A DNA stretch of 64,000 nt from Thuidium tamariscinum. Taxonomy: Eukaryota > Streptophyta > Bryopsida > Hypnales > Thuidiaceae. Both the position numbers and the translations under genes were made by a program. The stretch is taken from NCBI GenBank assembly GCA_947034885.2, contig OX344752.2, positions 28,586,386-28,650,385 of the forward strand, given 5' to 3'. The notes below the pieces were generated by a model, which worked only from the letters and a program-made list of their open reading frames with translations, had not been told where the DNA came from and searched no databases. This document shows, piece by piece, positions 60,875-64,000 of this stretch (position 1 is its first letter; every line of letters starts with the position of its first letter).

Positions 60875-61160
60875 GAGGGTTGCTATTATGTGAGCATAAA
60901 AGTGTGAGCCTATGAGCCTAGAAGACTATACATCTATGATATAAGTGTCTATACTATAGTAACCTTCTATCTTAATAGTGTATATATGCTATAAGCATCT
61001 ATATTATAGGTGTTTATGTTATAAACACCTTCAAATGGTTGCATATACATACTTATCTATATGCTCAAGGCTCACATGCTCACACTTTCATGCTCACATA
61101 CTTATCTATATGCTCAAGGCTCACATGCTCACACTTTCATGCTCACATACTAGCACCGTT
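60875..61160. mobile_element. MULE-like MITE, copy 2, with internal 49-bp duplication
   Basis: A 286-bp element flanked by a perfect 11-bp duplication GCCACTACAAC (60864-60874 and 61161-61171). The left end is GGGTTGCTATTATGTGAGC; the right, reversed, is CGGTGCTAGTATGTGAGC. The right arm contains a 49-bp tandem duplication (from 61047) that repeats the whole terminal CTCACATGCTCACACTTTC block. The rest matches copy 1 at 19889-20129. The 91-aa frame starting 60978 and its look-alike at 19982 are the element read as protein. Confidence 0.8.
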
Positions 61161-61171
61161 GCCACTACAAC

Positions 61172-61741
61172 TTGCATAAATTCATTTATAATCCCTTTGT
61201 CTCCCCTAGAAAGTAGGAGCCCCCAATATTGCAATTTCCTAGCTAGCCAATGACTCTATTTGTAAATTAAATTACATTCACTTTTAGAGATTCAAAGAAG
61301 GTTTATTCTAATCTTTAGAGAGAATGGTTTAAGACATGACATTAATTTACTACTCTCTATTTATCATTTTATGTACAGTGATGATAAATTACATTTTGAT
61401 GTCATTTTTTAGGATTGTTTTACTTTAGATAGTCTAATACAATTCAAAAACTACACCATCAATTGTCCTCATATTTTATTTTACTCCTAATGAGTATTTA
61501 CTCATATGTACATATGATTGTGTGTGGCATTTACAAAGCTCATATTCTTGTAGACATCCAATACTCAAGTCCTTACAAAGTGTTAATACTTTTCTTTCAA
61601 TAAGTATTACATCTGATGTGAATTACAGTATGTTAACTCAATCATTGGAAAATAGGGGAAAATGTTATAATTTGAATAAGTGGCTTACAGACTGTGTGGT
61701 ACTGTACAGTATGTCTGAGTGGTACAAAACTACAAATCAGT
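61172..61741. other. AT-rich spacer
   Basis: No gene or repeat is recognised. Confidence 0.3.
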
Positions 61742-61743
61742 TA

Positions 61744-62070
61744 AAGCGGGTACCCCCCAAACCGCCACTTTTGCTCACTTTTGCTCCTCTGCCTGGTTAC
61801 TATTATTAGTGTGGTCAAATTTTGATTGATTTTAGGTACTATTATTAGTCTGGTCAAATTTTGATTGATTTTCTTGTTGGTTTTTGAAAGGAGGTTCCAA
61901 TGCACCAAAGAATGAAATATTTGGATGCCGTGTGCAAAAGTTAGGAAGGGTCAAAGTTTGTTTTGGTAGAGGTTTTAGCATTGTTTCTTTCACATAGGTA
62001 CATATTGATTTTGGAGATGTGCAGTTGTACACAGAGTGATGGTGGTGGTTTTGGGTTAGTGGTGCATTTT
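61744..62070. mobile_element. Family B MITE, diverged copy 3
   Basis: Starts after TA with AAGCGGGTACCCCCCAAACC, which resembles the family B end. The interior block (GGTTCCAATGCACCAAAGAA, then GATGCCGTGTGCAAAAGTTA) matches 25357-25629. It contains a 39-bp tandem duplication of GGTCAAATTTTGATTGATTT with its lead-in (61797-61872). The right end is degenerate and only approximate. Confidence 0.55.
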
Positions 62071-63455
62071 AGGATGTTTATCTTACAACATGAGCTTGTT
62101 GATAGTTTTGCAACCTTGCCCACTTCTACTATCAAAGAGACTCTTACAACCAACAAAAGAAATGTCGCCCAATGCAAAGAAACCAAATTATGGTCTACTA
62201 CTTTTAACAAAATCAAAAACTAAAATTACCTCACCTCCAAGCTTTGTCTTATAATGGAGACTATCAATAAAGACTACCAGTCTTTAAGATAGACTAGTAG
62301 AACTACCTTTCTTTCTTTATCTTTCTACCTTTGGTTTTATCTAGAACCATCAATTAAAGTAAAAGTCCTAGTTCACTTCTCCAATTATATCCTATCTAAA
62401 TTATATGTTATCCAAATCTTCATCTTCTACTAGAGTTATCTAATTCCAAGCTCCAACACAATTGTTTTCATCTTGTGTACTATTCATCCAAGTGGAATTG
62501 TCTAACTCCATCGCATAAATCCCGTCATTTGCAAATATCCATCTTTAGGAATTCCAATGGCCTTGTCATCTATTAGAATTGTCTAACTCCAATATATAAA
62601 TCCACCATCTAGAGATATCTATCTTTGGGCAATCTTTGCTTATCAAGATTGTAGTAAGGGTCCTGACAAATAGTTATGGAAAAAATTAATCGTAGAGTGT
62701 AGATTGTTTATAGAAACATTACTACCATTGAGAATGGCATTTTTCAATTCCATAACTAAATTCTTAACATTCTAGTATTTTAAATCATTCTTAACTTCTT
62801 CCAATTCTCTATCAACTATTTTTTCTAGTACAAATATGAATAAAACAAAACTATTTAAAAATTTTAAATGTATTGTCCACTTATTTCTTCAATGTATTAT
62901 GGAGACTTGCAAGCTGTAGGATCTACACATTTTTGGAAAAAAAATTTGAAAGATGAGATCAAACCACTTGGGAAGAATTGAAAATACTTCTTTTTGAAAT
63001 TCAAGGGTTATAATCTTACAATTGGTAGCGTTTTTTATTCTAAATTTTTTGGAGGGAGTACTTTAACTAGTTAACCAAGGAATCTTTTGGTTGGATTTGT
63101 TAAAAAATAAATATACTATAGATGAAGATTTTAATCTTCTTTTGAAGATCAATATTTTGAAGCAATTATCAGACTCTATATGAAGAACTTTGGGTAGGTT
63201 AATCCCTAAATATTTTGAAATTCACATTGTGAATTATTAACAATCAATGTTTTAGAATGATGAAGATTTGTTCAAATAACTTTTTATTTATTCAAAGAAT
63301 TTCTTAAATCCTTAAAATATAACCATCTATATCAATGACTAATTTGGTAGAATTTCTTGAATAATCTTATTCTTGGATAATATCTAGTTTAAAGTATTTA
63401 AACCATGTAGTTGTTACTAAAGAATGAGCTTTGACATTTTTTTTAATAGCAACAC
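62071..63455. repeat. AT-rich spacer with a weak tandem repeat (62440-62640)
   Basis: GAATTGTCTAACTCCA occurs at 62494 and 62568 within units of about 75 bp that also share ATATCYATCTTT; an earlier, weaker unit precedes them. A GGAGGGAGTAC at 63050 looks like a lone Stowaway-type end. Nothing coding. Confidence 0.35.
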
Positions 63456-63697
63456 CAATGCTAGAATGTGAGCATAGATATAGAAATGTGAGCTTATGAA
63501 TATTGAGCCTTGGTATAAGTAGTTATTCTACAACCGCTAACTTAGGTACTTACAATATAGACTTCTGAGATATAAGTATCTATAATATAAATATTCTATC
63601 ATCATGAAAGTCTTTTACAATATAGACACCTATTACATAGATTTATATACTTCTAGATTCATGTGCTCATGATCAAAAGTTCACATCATAGCAACCA
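63456..63697. mobile_element. MULE-like MITE, diverged copy 3
   Basis: Left end AATGCTAGAATGTGAGC; right end, reversed, GGTTGCTATGATGTGAAC. Between them lie the same kinds of short AT blocks (TATAAGTATCTATAATATA) as in copies 1 and 2, strongly changed. No target duplication is legible, so this is the oldest copy in the window. Confidence 0.5.
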
Positions 63698-64000
63698 TCA
63701 ATACAAAAAGACATATAATGTTACAAAATGGGAATTAAGTTAGATTATGGAGCATATACCGACACAAAAAATATTGACTTGTATTTACATTTTTTAGAAT
63801 TTTAGAATTTTGTAGGTTGGGATTTGATTTTGGATCTATGTCATTGCAATTTAGTAGTCTCATCACTCATACACTATAAACTCGACTATAAACTAGGCAA
63901 GGTAAACTTCTCCTTCCCAAACCAAATGTGACCAAGCCCATTGTAGCTAAATTATATTAGAGGTCTACATTCAAGTCTTAAAATATACACCACTAATATA
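63698..64000. other. AT-rich right edge of the window
   Basis: About 300 bp with nothing recognised. Confidence 0.3.

Noticed and set aside
1-64000. CRISPR array, bacterial operons or organelle DNA
   Set aside because: No evenly spaced direct repeats with unique spacers; genes are spliced nuclear plant genes.

Overview
The window is nuclear DNA of a green plant (streptophyte). The evidence is a plant-type calcium-dependent protein kinase, an elongator tRNA-Met with the intron plants carry, GT-AG introns, telo-box motifs built on TTTAGGG, and plant transposon families (CACTA, hAT, MULE-like, Tc1/mariner-type MITEs). Gene style and the AT-rich, MITE-filled spacers would fit a seed-free plant such as a bryophyte, but the species cannot be fixed from the sequence alone.

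Five protein genes and one tRNA are well supported. On the minus strand at the left edge is an intronless CDPK (287-1909). At 9414-14933 (minus) lies a 14-exon exportin-T gene (PAUSED/XPOT), which carries tRNA out of the nucleus. At 45507-50029 (plus) is a 12-exon NOL1/NOP2/Sun RNA cytosine-5 methyltransferase with a PUA insert, followed by a tRNA-Met(CAU) gene (50456-50539). Facing it on the minus strand is a 10-exon MOSC-domain (mARC-like) molybdenum protein gene (51328-54539). Last is a four-exon gene for a universal-stress-protein-type alpha/beta domain flanked by disordered arms (57097-59689, minus). Exon coordinates were worked out by hand from splice sites, reading frame and family similarity. 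Every CDS closes in frame.

The rest, roughly 17-45 kb, 2-9 kb and 60.8-64 kb, is AT-rich and holds layered DNA-transposon debris: TTAA-flanked CCC...GGG elements resembling piggyBac, several TA-flanked MITE families, a pogo/Tigger-like element with many subterminal repeats, a CACTA foldback MITE, a MULE-like MITE family with 11-bp target duplications, a 1.2-kb element with a perfect 8-bp duplication, a decayed hAT transposase gene, and short tandem arrays. Most of these families have at least two copies in the window, which lets ends and target duplications be read directly.

Three of the supported genes touch tRNA biology (tRNA exportin, an NSUN-type methyltransferase, tRNA-Met), and telo-box motifs lie in the 5' regions of the two protein genes. 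This is a neat neighbourhood but may be chance. No convincing new multi-gene system was found. The most unusual observations are the piggyBac-like TTAA elements, the exclusively phase-0 introns of the exportin gene, and a codon-phased tandem array at 17.0-17.4 kb.
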